Assembly: GCA_002492525.1 (NCBI GenBank)
Contig: DKZA01000036.1
Location: forward strand, 28,914-92,913
Source: Lachnospiraceae bacterium UBA7086
Lineage (GTDB): Bacteria; Bacillota; Clostridia; Lachnospirales; Lachnospiraceae
Reading direction: 5' to 3'
DNA: 64,000 bases
Shown: positions 33,994 to 43,556 of the stretch, piece by piece
How the letters are laid out: each line of letters starts with the position of its first letter
How positions within the stretch are numbered: the first letter of the stretch is position 1
Position numbers and translations under genes: made by a program
Notes under the pieces: generated by a model
What the model was told of the DNA's origin: nothing
The model's input: the letters and a program-made list of their open reading frames with translations, nothing else
Databases searched by the model: none

Positions 33994-34841
33994 TGGATGA
34001 GGAGAAGAGATTGTCACGTAAAAAGAATATTTTGTTTGGCATTATTTCGGCGGTGCTGTTGTGTATTCTTCTGTTTCCGCTCTATTGGGCGCTTATTACC
34101 TCTTTAAAGACAGAACAGGAAATATTTCAGAATCCGCCAACTTTTTATCCGCATGTGTTGAATACGAAGTCTTATGCAGCGCAGGTGGAAACGGGCGATT
34201 TCAATATGTTCCGTTCTTTTGCGAACAGTTTCCTGATTTCAGTGGGGGCAACTGTTATTGCGGTTCTTCTGGCGGTGCCGGCTTCCTATGGGATTGCCAA
34301 GTATCATTTTAAAGCAAGAAAGGTGATGCTGCTTTCCTTTCTGGTGACGCAGATGCTGCCGGTATCTGTTCTTCTTACCCCTATGTTTATCATGTTTAAA
34401 AACATGCATGTATATAATACCTGGGTGGCGGCGGTGCTGGCGGATGCCACGATTGGGATTCCTTTTTCTGTACTGATTTTGAAGAACTATTTCGCCTCTA
34501 TACCTAAAGATCTGGAAGAGGCGGCTTATCTGGACGGGTGTAATAAGTTTGGCGCATTTGTGAGAATTTTAATTCCCATTGCCAAACCGGGTGTCATGGT
34601 CTGCGCTATCTTTTCTTTTCTCTATGCATGGGGAGACCTGGCATATGGCATGACCTTTATTCTGGATCAGGAGAAGAGACCGATTACGGCCGGTATCTTT
34701 AACTTTATGGGGCAGTATGGAACGAAGTGGAGTTATCTGACGGCCTTTGCGGTGGTGACGATCATTCCGGTTGCATTAATCTTTATCTTTATGCAGAAGT
34801 ATATCGTAAGCGGTATGACCAGCGGGGCGGTCAAAGGGTAA
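33990..34841 (+). CDS. Sugar ABC transporter permease, MalG/UgpE type (locus 1)
   Basis: Second channel subunit, 283 residues and six helices. The EAA loop is LEEAAYLDGCNKFGAFVRILIPIAKPG, and the end MTSGAVKG is typical of MalG-type permeases. Two adjacent ATG codons (33990, 33993) overlap the previous stop; GGAGG is upstream. The GH31 gene starts 15 bases later, so import and hydrolysis are encoded together. Confidence 0.93.
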   Translation: MMDEEKRLSRKKNILFGIISAVLLCILLFPLYWALITSLKTEQEIFQNPPTFYPHVLNTKSYAAQVETGDFNMFRSFANSFLISVGATVIAVLLAVPASYGIAKYHFKARKVMLLSFLVTQMLPVSVLLTPMFIMFKNMHVYNTWVAAVLADATIGIPFSVLILKNYFASIPKDLEEAAYLDGCNKFGAFVRILIPIAKPGVMVCAIFSFLYAWGDLAYGMTFILDQEKRPITAGIFNFMGQYGTKWSYLTAFAVVTIIPVALIFIFMQKYIVSGMTSGAVKG

Positions 34842-34856
34842 AAGGAGGAAAAGAGG

Positions 34857-36836
34857 ATGCTGGAAATAAAGGAGAATAAGTTGATTTATCACTATGACGC
34901 AGAGAAGGTTTGGATTGAGCCCTGGGGGCCTGATGCCCTGCGGATACGTGCTACAAAGGAAAGACAGATGCCGGAAGAGACCTGGGCATTGTGCCGCAAA
35001 GGTGAGGCGGAGGCAGATATTTCCTACACTGAACAGGGGGCAAGGATTGTCAACGGCAGGATTCGTGCGGACATTACGAAACTGGGCAAGATTATGATAT
35101 ATAATGCTAAAGGGAATTTGCTTTTGGAAGAGTACTGCAGGAACCGCAGGGACATACTGGATTCCAAATGCAGTGCGATCGAGGTGGAGGCCAGGGAGTT
35201 TAAGCCTGTTCAGGGCGGAGATTATCACCTGACCATGCGGTTTGAGTCGGTGGATAAGGACGAGAAAATATACGGCATGGGGCAGTATCAGCAGCCCTAT
35301 CTGGATTTAAAAGGACTTGATCTGGAACTGGCCCACCGCAATTCCCAGGCTAGTGTGCCTTTTGCAATTTCTTCTCTAGGATATGGCTTGTTGTGGAACA
35401 ATCCCGGTGTGGGGCGTGCGGTGTTTGGCAAGAACATCATGAGCTTTGAGGCCTATTCCACCAAGGCCTTGGACTACTGGGTAACTGCCGGGGATACGCC
35501 GGCCCAGATTGAAGAAGCCTATGCGGCCGTGACCGGTACGGTACCCATGATGCCGGAGTACGGTCTTGGTTTCTGGCAGTGTAAGCTTCGTTACCAGACT
35601 CAGGAAGAACTGCTTCATGTGGCCAGGGAGTATAAACGCAGAAATCTGCCTATTGACTTAATCGTCATTGACTTCTTCCATTGGCCCAAACAGGGAGAAT
35701 GGAAGTTTGATCCGGTATACTGGCCGGATCCGGATGCCATGGTACGGGAATTAAAAGAGATGGGAATAGAATTGATGGTATCCATCTGGCCTACTGTGGA
35801 TAAGACCTGTGAGAATTATGAGGAAATGTTGGAGAAGGGTTATCTGATCCGTACAGAGAGAGGATTTCGTGTGGGTCTGGATTTTCAAGGGGCTACCATT
35901 CATTATGATGCTACGAATCCCGAAGCCAGAGACTATTTGTGGAACAAAGTTAAGAAGAATTATTACGATAAGGGAATCAAGGTTTTCTGGCTGGATGAGG
36001 CGGAACCTGAATATACGGTTTATGATTTTGATAATTATCGCTATCACAGAGGGACCAACCTGCAGATCGGCAATACCTATCCGGTGGACTATGCCAGAAC
36101 CTTCTATGAGGGCATGGAGAGGGAAGGACAGGAAAACATAGTGAACCTTCTGCGCTGTGCCTGGGCGGGAAGCCAGAGATACGGAGCCCTTGTGTGGTCT
36201 GGGGATATCGCTTCCAGTTTTGAGAGTATGAGGAATCAACTGGCGGCAGGACTGAATATGGGACTTGCGGGAATTCCCTGGTGGACGACGGACATCGGTG
36301 GATTCCACGGGGGTGATCCGGATGATCCGAAATTCAGGGAACTTTTTGCCAGATGGTTTGCCTGGGGGACTTTTTGTCCGGTCATGCGTCTGCATGGGGA
36401 TAGAGAACCAAGACAGCCTCAGTATGGAACAACAGGCGGAGCCTCCTGCTGTTCGGGTGCGGATAATGAAGTGTGGAGCTATGGGGAAGAGGTGTATGAA
36501 ATCTGTAAGAAGTATATGGAATATAGAGAGCAGATGCGCCCCTATACAAGAAAGCTGATGGAAGAAGCCCATGAGAAAGGTACGCCAGTCATGAGGACAC
36601 TTTTCTATATGTATCCGGAAGATGCTGCATGTTGGGAAATGGAAGATGAGTATATGTACGGTCCGGATGTATTGGTAGCACCGGTTCTTCATGCTGGGCA
36701 GGAGAAGCGCAGTGTTTATCTTCCCCAAGGAGATGACTGGGTGGAGAGCTTTACCGGCAGGGAATATGCGGGTGGTCAGAAGGTAGAGGCGGATACGCCC
36801 CTGGATGTGATTCCGGTGTTTGTAAGGAAAAAGTGA
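34857..36836 (+). CDS. GH31 glycoside hydrolase (alpha-xylosidase/alpha-glucosidase type), locus 1
   Basis: Retaining alpha-glycosidase of family GH31, 659 residues and without signal peptide, so it acts on imported oligosaccharides. A beta-sandwich N-domain (about 1-215) is followed by the (beta/alpha)8 barrel. The nucleophile is Asp380 in KVFWLDEAEPEY, a form typical of alpha-xylosidase branches. The acid/base region is WSGDIASSF (about 440-450). A C-terminal beta domain ends the protein. GGAGGAAAAGAGG precedes the ATG. The natural substrate is inferred, not shown; alpha-xylosides and alpha-glucosides are both possible. Confidence 0.92.
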   Translation: MLEIKENKLIYHYDAEKVWIEPWGPDALRIRATKERQMPEETWALCRKGEAEADISYTEQGARIVNGRIRADITKLGKIMIYNAKGNLLLEEYCRNRRDILDSKCSAIEVEAREFKPVQGGDYHLTMRFESVDKDEKIYGMGQYQQPYLDLKGLDLELAHRNSQASVPFAISSLGYGLLWNNPGVGRAVFGKNIMSFEAYSTKALDYWVTAGDTPAQIEEAYAAVTGTVPMMPEYGLGFWQCKLRYQTQEELLHVAREYKRRNLPIDLIVIDFFHWPKQGEWKFDPVYWPDPDAMVRELKEMGIELMVSIWPTVDKTCENYEEMLEKGYLIRTERGFRVGLDFQGATIHYDATNPEARDYLWNKVKKNYYDKGIKVFWLDEAEPEYTVYDFDNYRYHRGTNLQIGNTYPVDYARTFYEGMEREGQENIVNLLRCAWAGSQRYGALVWSGDIASSFESMRNQLAAGLNMGLAGIPWWTTDIGGFHGGDPDDPKFRELFARWFAWGTFCPVMRLHGDREPRQPQYGTTGGASCCSGADNEVWSYGEEVYEICKKYMEYREQMRPYTRKLMEEAHEKGTPVMRTLFYMYPEDAACWEMEDEYMYGPDVLVAPVLHAGQEKRSVYLPQGDDWVESFTGREYAGGQKVEADTPLDVIPVFVRKK

Positions 36837-36862
36837 AATTAAGATGATATGTTTCATGTGGG

Positions 36863-36899
36863 AAAGGGATTGCGCCGAGCAGTCCCTTTCTGCTATAAT
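36863..36899 (+). promoter_or_regulatory. Palindrome and promoter before the Cof-type phosphatase
   Basis: AAAGGGATTGC (36863-36873) pairs with GCAGTCCCTTT (36879-36889), 11 pairs with one G-T. It is followed by TATAAT (36894-36899). TTGCGC inside the palindrome is 18 bases upstream of that -10 box. It could end the GH31 transcript, act as an operator on the next promoter, or both. Confidence 0.45.
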
Positions 36900-36936
36900 C
36901 GGTAGCGATAAAGGATTACTACAAGAGGAATAAGGC

Positions 36937-37767
36937 ATGAGCAGATACAAATTAATTGCCCTCGATATGGATGGCACACTATTAAAATCAGATAAAACGT
37001 TAGACCCGGATACTATCCGCGATCTTGCCAAGGCGGCAGAACAAGGTATCCAGGCGGTATACTGTTCCGGACGCGGAATCATGGAACTGGCCGACTATGT
37101 GAAGAAGCTTCTCTGTATGCGTTATGCTGTCTGCATGAGTGGAGCGTTGGTATATGATTTGCAGGAGGAAAAGACCATCTTTTCGCAGGCCATAGCCGGG
37201 GAATATGTCAGAGAGATTGTGGAGACAGCGGCAAGGTATGATGCCATGGTGCATTTTATGACGGAGAAGGAATCTATCGCCAGAAAAGATCAGGTGATGC
37301 ATATGGCGGACTTTCATATGGGCGTTTATCAGCCAATGTTTTGGAAGGTGGCCAAAGGGGTAGAAGACATGGAGACGGAAATAAGACGTCATGGCGAGAT
37401 TCCAAAGGTCAATGTGTTTTTCCGCTCGGCGCAGGACAGGCAGGAAGCTTATGAGGCGTTACGGCATCTGCCCTTGTATTTTGCCTTTTCGGAAGAAACT
37501 TCTTTGGAGATGAACGCGGCCGGTGTGACCAAAGAAAGCGGTCTGCGGGCCCTGGCGGATTATCTGGGAGTAGCAATGGCGGATATGGTAGGAATCGGTG
37601 ACGCGGACAATGACCGTGCTATGTTGGAGGCCGTTGGCTTATCGGTAGCCATGGGAAATGCGGCGGAGGATATTAAGGCATTGTGTGATGTGGTTACGGC
37701 GGATAATGATCATAATGGTGTGGGACAGGCAATCAGGAAATATTGTCTGACGGGAGAATTGGCCTGA
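36937..37767 (+). CDS. Cof-type HAD-IIB phosphatase
   Basis: Sugar- or nucleotide-phosphate phosphatase of the Cof/YidA group. Motif I is LIALDMDGTLLKSDKTLD at residues 6-23, motif II the Ser/Gly of YCSGRG, motif III Lys in VTKESGLRALADYLG and motif IV GIGDADNDRAML near residue 213. The alpha/beta cap lies between. AAGAGGAATAAGGC precedes the ATG. It follows the GH31 gene of sugar locus 1 by 100 bases and may dephosphorylate a sugar intermediate, but this family is promiscuous. Confidence 0.92.
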   Translation: MSRYKLIALDMDGTLLKSDKTLDPDTIRDLAKAAEQGIQAVYCSGRGIMELADYVKKLLCMRYAVCMSGALVYDLQEEKTIFSQAIAGEYVREIVETAARYDAMVHFMTEKESIARKDQVMHMADFHMGVYQPMFWKVAKGVEDMETEIRRHGEIPKVNVFFRSAQDRQEAYEALRHLPLYFAFSEETSLEMNAAGVTKESGLRALADYLGVAMADMVGIGDADNDRAMLEAVGLSVAMGNAAEDIKALCDVVTADNDHNGVGQAIRKYCLTGELA

Positions 37768-37825
37768 CACCCCGATCCTGTATAGAAGAATATCAGGAGT
37801 CATAAAAGGAAAGAGGGAAACGGAC

Positions 37826-39736
37826 ATGGAAGCGTACCGGGATGACAGGATAAAGAAATACGAATATGTGATGGAGCCGTCGGAGATACGGGAATTTTGC
37901 CAGGCGGCTTTCTGGGAGCAGATGAAATGCCGCAGGAGAGTGTGGCTGTGTCTGGTGCTTATCATGGCAGCGGAGTTTTTCTTTATTCGGGAGGCGGCTG
38001 TGGTGATTGCCGTTATGGTTATGGTGATGCTTTTGGTGTCCGGAATTTACCAGTATACGGCCATTGCGAAGATGCTGGAGGGACAGCCTTGGTGTGTCTG
38101 GCTTCAGGACGGCAGGCTGAAGGTAGAAAGAGGCGATTACAGTGAGGTTGCCTGTCATAACATACAGTTTATCCGTGTGACGAAGCATCTTTTGCTGTTG
38201 GGATATTTGCAGACGGTAAACCGGCCCGCCTGGTTTGTGCTGCCGCTTCGTATTTTCGAGGATGTGCAGGAGCAGGAGGCATTTCTTGCCCAGGTACGGA
38301 ATCCGCAGGATGGATTTGGAGCAGAATCCGCAGGTACGATGGGGCAGGAGCTGACAGAAGCAGTGCCGCAGGAGTATATGCGGTTCTCTTATATCCTGAA
38401 CGGGGAAAGATGGGTGCGGCTCCAGAAGGGGGCGGCAGATATTTTAAACAGTGACAGTCTGGGCAGACCGGTCCGGACCCGGGCCATGCTCATCTGGGGA
38501 CCGGTGATGGCGGCGGCCTGCATAAGTGCGGCCTATGTTGTGGCGGGAACGCTCAACTGGATGCTGGTGTGCTTTTGTCTGGCCATTACGCTATGGATGA
38601 TATTGCGGATTTATTACCGGGATCCGGAGAAGAACATCCGCAAACAGTTAGAATCTCCGGACATGTGTGCCAGATTGTGCGGGCAGTGGCAGGTGTCTTT
38701 AACGGAAAAAGGAATATCTGTGAGCATGCCTGCGGGTATGATGAGCTTCTGTTCGTGGGAATCTCTGGCATGGCTTATGGAAACGGAGGAGGCTTTCTAT
38801 CTTTTTCATAAGGATAAAAAGCATTTTATCATAATCGCCAAGGAAAGTTTTGTCAGTTGGGAGCAGGTAGATATTTTCCATCGCATCTGCATGGATAAGG
38901 GGCTCCAAAAGATTATGGAAAAGAAAGCACACTATATGCCGGCATGGGCTTCCTGGCTGATGTTAGGATTGATTTTGCTTGTGAGTCTTTTGGTTCTTAT
39001 GCTGAAAATTTTTCAGGATAGTGGAAGGGGAACAGGAACAGACCCTGAGTACGGGGAACTGGTGGTGGAACATAAAACATCGGTTTTCTCTGCCCCGCAG
39101 GGGCGTGTTTCTTTGGATGAACAGGTGGAAATTCTGGAATCTTTGGGGATTCATGTGCCGCAGGAAACGGCAGATTCGGTGCGGGATGCCATGGAAGAAT
39201 ATGATATGTATGATATGGTGGAGGAGAGTCCCTACACCGTGCTTTTGATGAATATGGGCGGCCCTGTCTACGATGAGGAATGGAATCTGGTGGGCTATGC
39301 AGAGGATGTATTCTGGTTTGATTTTGAGGGAATTGATATTTATACAGATTATATAGAAGTTCTCAACGGTATGCTTGCGCTGGCGAAGGACAGTCCTTTG
39401 GAGGGTGTCTGTAACATCGAAGAAAATACGGATGAGATGGATTGGGAACAAGGCAGCGGAACGATTACAGTAAGCGTTAACTGGAATGGTCAAACATATC
39501 TGTATGATATGGAAGTCTATTATGACTGGATTGACGAGAAAGTGCTGGGGATTCTCAATTCGCTGCCTGGGCAGGAAGCATCGCAGAAGCGGTTTTATGT
39601 GACGGGAGATGACGGACAGGGGGCTATCGTATTTTTCTGTACGCCGGATTGGGCAGAGCAGTTTAGTCATAAAACAGGACTTGTACTGGAATCATGTACA
39701 ATCCAGCCAGATGATATTCAAAAGACAAATGACTAA
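37826..39736 (+). CDS. Membrane protein with two YcxB-like units and an extracytoplasmic domain
   Basis: A 636-residue protein that looks like an internal duplication. Each half has two close hydrophobic helices (about 38-75 and 215-255) followed by a soluble strand-rich region: LEGQPWCVWLQDGRLKVERGDYSEV and then CGQWQVSLTEKGISVSMPAGMMSFCSWESL. This is the YcxB-like arrangement. A further helix (about 375-392) leads to an acidic C-terminal domain of some 240 residues without recognised family, rich in Tyr, Asp and Glu. GAAAGAGGGAAAC precedes the ATG. Function is unknown. It lies alone between the two sugar loci. Confidence 0.75.
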   Translation: MEAYRDDRIKKYEYVMEPSEIREFCQAAFWEQMKCRRRVWLCLVLIMAAEFFFIREAAVVIAVMVMVMLLVSGIYQYTAIAKMLEGQPWCVWLQDGRLKVERGDYSEVACHNIQFIRVTKHLLLLGYLQTVNRPAWFVLPLRIFEDVQEQEAFLAQVRNPQDGFGAESAGTMGQELTEAVPQEYMRFSYILNGERWVRLQKGAADILNSDSLGRPVRTRAMLIWGPVMAAACISAAYVVAGTLNWMLVCFCLAITLWMILRIYYRDPEKNIRKQLESPDMCARLCGQWQVSLTEKGISVSMPAGMMSFCSWESLAWLMETEEAFYLFHKDKKHFIIIAKESFVSWEQVDIFHRICMDKGLQKIMEKKAHYMPAWASWLMLGLILLVSLLVLMLKIFQDSGRGTGTDPEYGELVVEHKTSVFSAPQGRVSLDEQVEILESLGIHVPQETADSVRDAMEEYDMYDMVEESPYTVLLMNMGGPVYDEEWNLVGYAEDVFWFDFEGIDIYTDYIEVLNGMLALAKDSPLEGVCNIEENTDEMDWEQGSGTITVSVNWNGQTYLYDMEVYYDWIDEKVLGILNSLPGQEASQKRFYVTGDDGQGAIVFFCTPDWAEQFSHKTGLVLESCTIQPDDIQKTND

Positions 39737-39804
39737 GACGGTCAATTATTATGCAATAGGAATCTTTTCCATTTATCCGAGGCAGAGGAGCAGAACGCGC
39801 AAAT

Positions 39805-40554
39805 TTACTTTTTTTCCAGAAATTCCTTGCGGTACTGACTGGGTGAAATATTGTAATAAGTGCGGAAGGCTTTGCTGAAATAATGATTATCTGCATAGCC
39901 GAGACGTTCTGCTATGTCGATGATCTTATTATTCTCGTCCTCCAAAAGCTCCTTGGCACGTTCCATACGCAGTTTCAGAACATACTCGTAGATGGTGAAA
40001 CCGTACTTGTTGCGGAACAGTTTGGTCAGATATTCAATGGAAAAGAAATATTTCTCTGCAAACATGGTAATCTTGATATTCTGGCAATAGTTGCTGTCGA
40101 TGTATTCTTTGATGATACGGACGGCTTCTTCGGGGGATATTTCTTCCCGGGTGTCCTTTGCCTGTTGGAAAGAGGCTTCCGGATCGATGCGCAGAAGTGC
40201 CTTTTCGATGGCGGCGTTCAGTTCTTCTTCCACCACGGGTTTCAGCAGATATTCGCAGGCCCCATAGCGGATGGCCTGCTGCGCATAGGAAAACTGATCG
40301 TAGCCGCTTACGACGATATACTGGCTGTCCGGAAATTCCTGGGAAGCTTTCATCAGGAAGGAGGCGCCGTCCATGACCGGCATATTCATATCCACGAACA
40401 CAATATCAGGATGAAATTCCCGCATGGCGGACAGACCGTCTTTGCCGTTGACAGCCAGCTGCGGGGGCTCCATATGATAATATTTCCAGTGCCCTAGTTT
40501 CTGAATGGCGATCTGCACCGGTTTTTCATCATCAATGATCAGTGCTCTATACAT
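39805..40554 (-). CDS. AraC-type response regulator (sugar locus 2)
   Basis: Short YesN-like regulator (249 residues): receiver domain joined almost directly to the AraC DNA-binding domain. The receiver has LIIDDEKP, the phosphorylation Asp in VFVDMNMPVMDG near residue 55 and LLKPV. The helix-turn-helix pair is KITMFAEKYFFSIEYLTKLFRNKYG and IDIAERLGYADNHYFSKAFRTYY. It starts inside the end of the kinase gene (eight-base overlap), so both come from one minus-strand transcript. It probably controls the divergent permease operon at 42678. Confidence 0.92.
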   Translation of the reverse strand: MYRALIIDDEKPVQIAIQKLGHWKYYHMEPPQLAVNGKDGLSAMREFHPDIVFVDMNMPVMDGASFLMKASQEFPDSQYIVVSGYDQFSYAQQAIRYGACEYLLKPVVEEELNAAIEKALLRIDPEASFQQAKDTREEISPEEAVRIIKEYIDSNYCQNIKITMFAEKYFFSIEYLTKLFRNKYGFTIYEYVLKLRMERAKELLEDENNKIIDIAERLGYADNHYFSKAFRTYYNISPSQYRKEFLEKK

Positions 40555-42346
40555 AAGGGACTCCTTTCATGACCGGAAGGGTCAATACAATTTCCGTGTA
40601 CTGCGTTTCCTGGGTATGAATCTCCAGGGAGGCGGGTTTATCATAGAGAAGCTGGATTCGGCTGTGGAGATTAGCAAGGCCGATTCCGCCGTATTTTCCT
40701 GTGTTTTTCTGAAGATCAAAATCTGCGTACAGCTTATCGAGCTGCTGCGGTGCGATTCCGCACCCGTTATCCCGAACGATAATGATAATATTGTTGTCAT
40801 GATATTGTGCAGAAACCTCAATATGAATCTTATCTGCATTGCCGGATTTTCCATGTATGATGGAGTTCTCCACCAGTGTCTGGATGCTGATTTTCGGAAT
40901 CAGGCAGTTTTCCGTAGCGGGATCCACATCGCTGGAAAAGGTCAGAGCTTCATCCATACGGATTTTCTGCAGGAAAATATAATCGTTTACGTAGCTCATT
41001 TCCTGTTTAAGAGGCACCAGGGTATCGCCCTTGATGGTGTAGCGCAGATTGGAAGCTAGGGAGGTGACCATCTTGTGAATCTGCGGCTGATCGTTGATCA
41101 GGGCCTCTGTGGAAACAGCCTGCAAAGTGTTGTATAGGAAATGAGGGTTTAACTGGGCTTCCAGGGCAGCCAGTTTGGCGTCTTTTTCACTTAATTCCGC
41201 CACATAGGTGCGCTTGATCAGCTGGTCGATGTGGGAAACCATGGAATTAAAGTTGTCTGAAAGTCCGCGTATTTCGGTGCTTCCCTCTACATTGATCCTG
41301 GTGTGAAAATCGCCCTCACCGGTTTTTTGCATCTGATTCGTGAGTGCCCGCAATGGAATCGTCAGAAGACGCAGGAGCATATAGATCAGTAGTATGGTGA
41401 AGAGCCAGACCCAGATACCGCTCACAATGATGGACTGCCGTAACTTACCAATCTGGGAGTCTATGTAGGAGAGCGGCGTCAGGCTGACCAGATGGATGCC
41501 GGTGGTTTTGCTGGATGTTTCCACGATCAGGAAAGGCTGTCCCATGAATTGCACGGTTTCATGATTTTCTGCCTGCTTCTGTCTATTGGAGAGAGCACGC
41601 AGAAAGGCTTCGTGATTGTCGGGCAGATCTGAATGATTGGAAAAGATAATCTCTTCCTTATCGTTCAAAAATACGATGATTTCTCCATGTTCCGAATGGT
41701 TTTCAATCAGCTGTTTGGCGTAAGTGTCATCCAGTTTCAGCCGGACAATGGCCTGGCTGATCTTGCCTTTGATCTGAAAAAGAGAGTGGTAGTAGATAAG
41801 GCTTTCGGAAGAATCGGAAGCCTTGATGCTGTGATTCATGCTGCTCTCTTCACAATCTATGAGGGCCTCGCTCACACCCTCAGGAGCTACTTCCTGGGTA
41901 ATGATATGCTGCTGGCCGTTGGTACGGCCGATGGAAAGATCCTGGTGGATCAGATACAGTTCATAGTCGAGGATATCGTTCCTTGTATAATAATAATAGA
42001 ACATCTGCTGTTTGGCATAGGAGAGCTGATCGGAAGTAAGAGGCGTATCCTGCTCCACAATCCTGGTAAAACGGGAATCATAATAGGGCTGGATACAGAA
42101 ATTGGCAAGATCTTGAAGGTAATTATCCAGATTTTCCAGTTCCAGACTGAGAATTTTGTCAGTGGTGCTGATCTGGTTATTGATGGTGAGATTTCTGGTA
42201 GAAGTATAGTCTTTATAAATCAGATAGCCGGCAACCAGTGTGGTAATCAGAACCATAAATATAGTTAACTGCATCCAAAGAGCTGTACGGTTCAGTAGTG
42301 TCTTGCAGTATGTTTTAAGCTTCTTTTTGAGTATTGGCTGTCTCAT
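40547..42346 (-). CDS. YesM-like sensor histidine kinase (sugar locus 2)
   Basis: Sensor kinase, 599 residues. A first helix (about 28-48), an extracytoplasmic sensor (about 50-295), a second helix (about 300-325), HAMP and the LytS/YesM kinase domain follow in order. The phosphoacceptor His is in LNPHLFY-like NPHFLYNTLQAVS and the ATP site in NSIIHGK and DNGCGIAPQQ. ATG at 42346 follows CAGGAGA by five bases; the longer frame to 42403 has no site. It is divergent from the permease operon across a 330-base gap. Confidence 0.92.
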   Translation of the reverse strand: MRQPILKKKLKTYCKTLLNRTALWMQLTIFMVLITTLVAGYLIYKDYTSTRNLTINNQISTTDKILSLELENLDNYLQDLANFCIQPYYDSRFTRIVEQDTPLTSDQLSYAKQQMFYYYYTRNDILDYELYLIHQDLSIGRTNGQQHIITQEVAPEGVSEALIDCEESSMNHSIKASDSSESLIYYHSLFQIKGKISQAIVRLKLDDTYAKQLIENHSEHGEIIVFLNDKEEIIFSNHSDLPDNHEAFLRALSNRQKQAENHETVQFMGQPFLIVETSSKTTGIHLVSLTPLSYIDSQIGKLRQSIIVSGIWVWLFTILLIYMLLRLLTIPLRALTNQMQKTGEGDFHTRINVEGSTEIRGLSDNFNSMVSHIDQLIKRTYVAELSEKDAKLAALEAQLNPHFLYNTLQAVSTEALINDQPQIHKMVTSLASNLRYTIKGDTLVPLKQEMSYVNDYIFLQKIRMDEALTFSSDVDPATENCLIPKISIQTLVENSIIHGKSGNADKIHIEVSAQYHDNNIIIIVRDNGCGIAPQQLDKLYADFDLQKNTGKYGGIGLANLHSRIQLLYDKPASLEIHTQETQYTEIVLTLPVMKGVPYV

Positions 42347-42530
42347 AGGTCTCCTGCCAGGGATTGTGCAAACTGCTGTTATGCAATACACAATGTCACA
42401 CATTTTCTACAAATATATCTTACTATATTCTGAAAAACAGGACAATAGTAATAAACATTTGTTCAAAAATTTGCACCTATCTGTTTGAAAAATTCCATTT
42501 TGCTGACAAAATCAATAAATTATAATAAAA

Positions 42531-42655
42531 GAAAATTCCTGCGGAATTATCTTTGCGAGGACTGCTGCGCAGCCTCGGATGTAATCAGATATTTCTCCGC
42601 TTATTCGAGGCCGCGTAGCGGATCTCGCAAAGTTGTTTGCGCAGCAAATTACTTT
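42531..42655. repeat. Hairpin-rich dispersed repeat R2, copy 2
   Basis: Lies in the 331-base divergent gap (42347-42677). It holds the hairpins CGAGGACTGC-TGC-GCAGCCTCG, CGAGGCCGC-GTA-GCGGATCTCG and TTTGC-GCA-GCAAA, and the phrase TTTCTCCGCTTAT shared with 9346-9460. It sits between a TATAAT box (42521-42526) and the first permease gene, so it would be part of that operon's leader RNA. The remaining gap is A/T-rich promoter DNA. Confidence 0.6.
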
Positions 42656-42677
42656 TTAAGAAAGGAATGTACAGTCT

Positions 42678-43556
42678 ATGAGCAAAAAAGCAAAAAGACA
42701 GTTGGAAACCGTACTGTTTTCCCTGCCGGCGATTATTTTGGTGTGTCTGATGATGTATCTGCCGTTTGTTCTTAGTGGATACTATTCGCTGACAGAGTGG
42801 AACGGTATTTCCAAGGACGCCAAGTTTATCGGTCTGCAGAACTTTAAGACGATCTTTGTGGAGAGCAGTGATTTTAGGGAATCGCTCTGGTTTACTACCC
42901 GCTACACTTTCTTTTTTGTGATTTTTTCCAATGTTTTTGCATTGGCGCTGGCCGTAGTTCTCACGAAAAAATTCAAGGCGGCAAACTTTTTCCGGGGGAT
43001 TTTCTTCATTCCCTATATCATGAGTATGACGATCGTGGGCTTTATCTGGAAATTCATCTTTACCAGCGGCTTCGAGAAACTCTATGAAATCACAAAGTGG
43101 GGGTTCTGGAATTACAGCTGGCTGGGAGATACGAAACTGGTATTTTATTCAGTGGCCTTTGTAGGCGTATGGCAGTCTTTGGGATTTTATATTGTGCTTT
43201 ACATAGCAGGTTTACAGGCAGTACCCAAAGATGTGATGGAAGCGGCAGTCGTGGATGGTGCTTCCAACAGACAGAAATTCTTTAAAGTGACGTTACCGCT
43301 TCTTGGGCCTTCTTTCACCACCTGTATCTTTATGTCCTTGACCAATGGCCTGAAGGTGTTTGATATTATTCTGGCGCTTACTAAGGGCGGGCCGGGAACG
43401 GCTACCAACAGCGTGACTTTACAGATTTATAAAGAAGCGTTTACCAATAACAATTATGGCCTGGGTTCGGCACAGTCCATCATTTATTTCCTGTTTGTGC
43501 TGATTTTGACCCAGCTTGTATTGAAGGGGTTCAGTAAGAAGGAGGTTGATCTGTAA
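42678..43556 (+). CDS. Sugar ABC transporter permease, MalF/UgpA type (locus 2)
   Basis: Channel subunit, 292 residues, six helices. The EAA loop is MEAAVVDGASNRQKFFKVTLPLLGPS near residue 190. The start ATG 42678 follows AAGAAAGGAA. Its stop overlaps the second permease start by one base (TAATG). Unlike locus 1, the permeases here come before the binding protein. No ATPase gene follows. Confidence 0.93.
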   Translation: MSKKAKRQLETVLFSLPAIILVCLMMYLPFVLSGYYSLTEWNGISKDAKFIGLQNFKTIFVESSDFRESLWFTTRYTFFFVIFSNVFALALAVVLTKKFKAANFFRGIFFIPYIMSMTIVGFIWKFIFTSGFEKLYEITKWGFWNYSWLGDTKLVFYSVAFVGVWQSLGFYIVLYIAGLQAVPKDVMEAAVVDGASNRQKFFKVTLPLLGPSFTTCIFMSLTNGLKVFDIILALTKGGPGTATNSVTLQIYKEAFTNNNYGLGSAQSIIYFLFVLILTQLVLKGFSKKEVDL

